From Clostridium sp. 1001275B_160808_H3 (GTDB lineage: Bacteria; Bacillota; Clostridia; Clostridiales; Clostridiaceae), in contig NZ_JADNAT010000016.1 in NCBI RefSeq assembly GCF_015550425.1, positions 27,108 to 91,107 on the forward strand: a DNA stretch of 64,000 nucleotides, given 5' to 3'. This document shows positions 63,948-64,000 of this stretch, one piece after another. The notes under the pieces are model-generated. The model did no database searches. It had not been told where the DNA came from and saw nothing but the letters and a program-made list of their open reading frames with translations. The stretch's first letter is position 1, and every line of letters starts with the position of its first letter. The position numbers and the translations under genes are program-made.

Positions 63948-64000
63948 ACTTCTCTTTTAAAATCTTTATATATCAAGGTTTCGCAAGTTTTTTGTATAAA

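Overview
The window reads as chromosome of a low-G+C anaerobic Firmicute, most likely a Clostridium sensu stricto. The evidence is the strong AT bias (third positions almost all A/T), AGGAGG-type ribosome binding sites with frequent TTG and GTG starts, and anaerobe genes: hydroxylamine reductase Hcp, a glycyl radical enzyme with its activase, and the Ric/ScdA repair protein. No rRNA, tRNA, CRISPR array, prophage or insertion sequence was seen. Most genes lie on the minus strand.

Layout. 1-1.8 kb: partial surE and a luciferase-like flavin oxidoreductase. 1.9-6.4 kb: a complete Bce-type antimicrobial-peptide module (regulator, kinase, ATPase, permease) with a TTACA-N4-TGTAA box ahead of the ABC genes. 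6.7-9 kb: a 43-residue small-protein gene, an orphan helical protein, a phosphodiesterase and a half-size EamA transporter. 9-12.3 kb: a two-component system divergent from a small multicopper oxidase without signal peptide. 12.5-14.9 kb: an SsuABC/TauABC-like importer. 15-17.9 kb: a third two-component system. 18.1-20.6 kb: a VTT membrane protein, a DEAD-box helicase, and two copies of a two-stem leader RNA, each with its own promoter. 21-24.4 kb: glycogen phosphorylase and a nitroreductase. 24.7-29 kb: a nitrosative-stress cluster (Crp/Fnr regulator, hemerythrin, Ric/ScdA, Hcp). 29.2-33.6 kb: a second Bce-type module with a GTTAC-N6-GTAAC box.

33.8-42.5 kb is the most interesting accessory region. 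It holds a glycyl radical enzyme with a GCGEF active-site motif, its radical-SAM activase, a HAD phosphatase, a ROK protein, two GntR/UTRA regulators and a fused fructose-type PTS IIABC. A perfect 18-bp palindrome abuts the enzyme promoter, and three 14-bp repeats precede the PTS gene. This looks like an inducible route for a PTS-imported sugar or polyol whose phosphate is cleaved by radical chemistry; the substrate cannot be read from sequence.

42.8-49.2 kb: an alpha/beta hydrolase, beta-carbonic anhydrase, an ABC-F protein, a His-rich small protein, an ECF sigma/anti-sigma pair and a 77-residue orphan. 49.2-52.4 kb: a HisC-like aminotransferase, a D-2-hydroxyacid dehydrogenase and an orphan PTS IIC-like permease. 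52.6-59.1 kb: a chemoreceptor, an Asn-rich repeat membrane protein and a heterodimeric ABC exporter. 59.5-63.1 kb: glycerate kinase, a GntP permease and a CdaR-type activator. 63.4-63.9 kb: a decayed Cof-type HAD phosphatase pseudogene.

The window carries four two-component systems, two of them tied to their own ABC transporters, which suggests strong investment in sensing envelope stress. Metabolically it points to glycogen use, D-hydroxyacid and glycerate metabolism, PTS uptake and NO/hydroxylamine detoxification.
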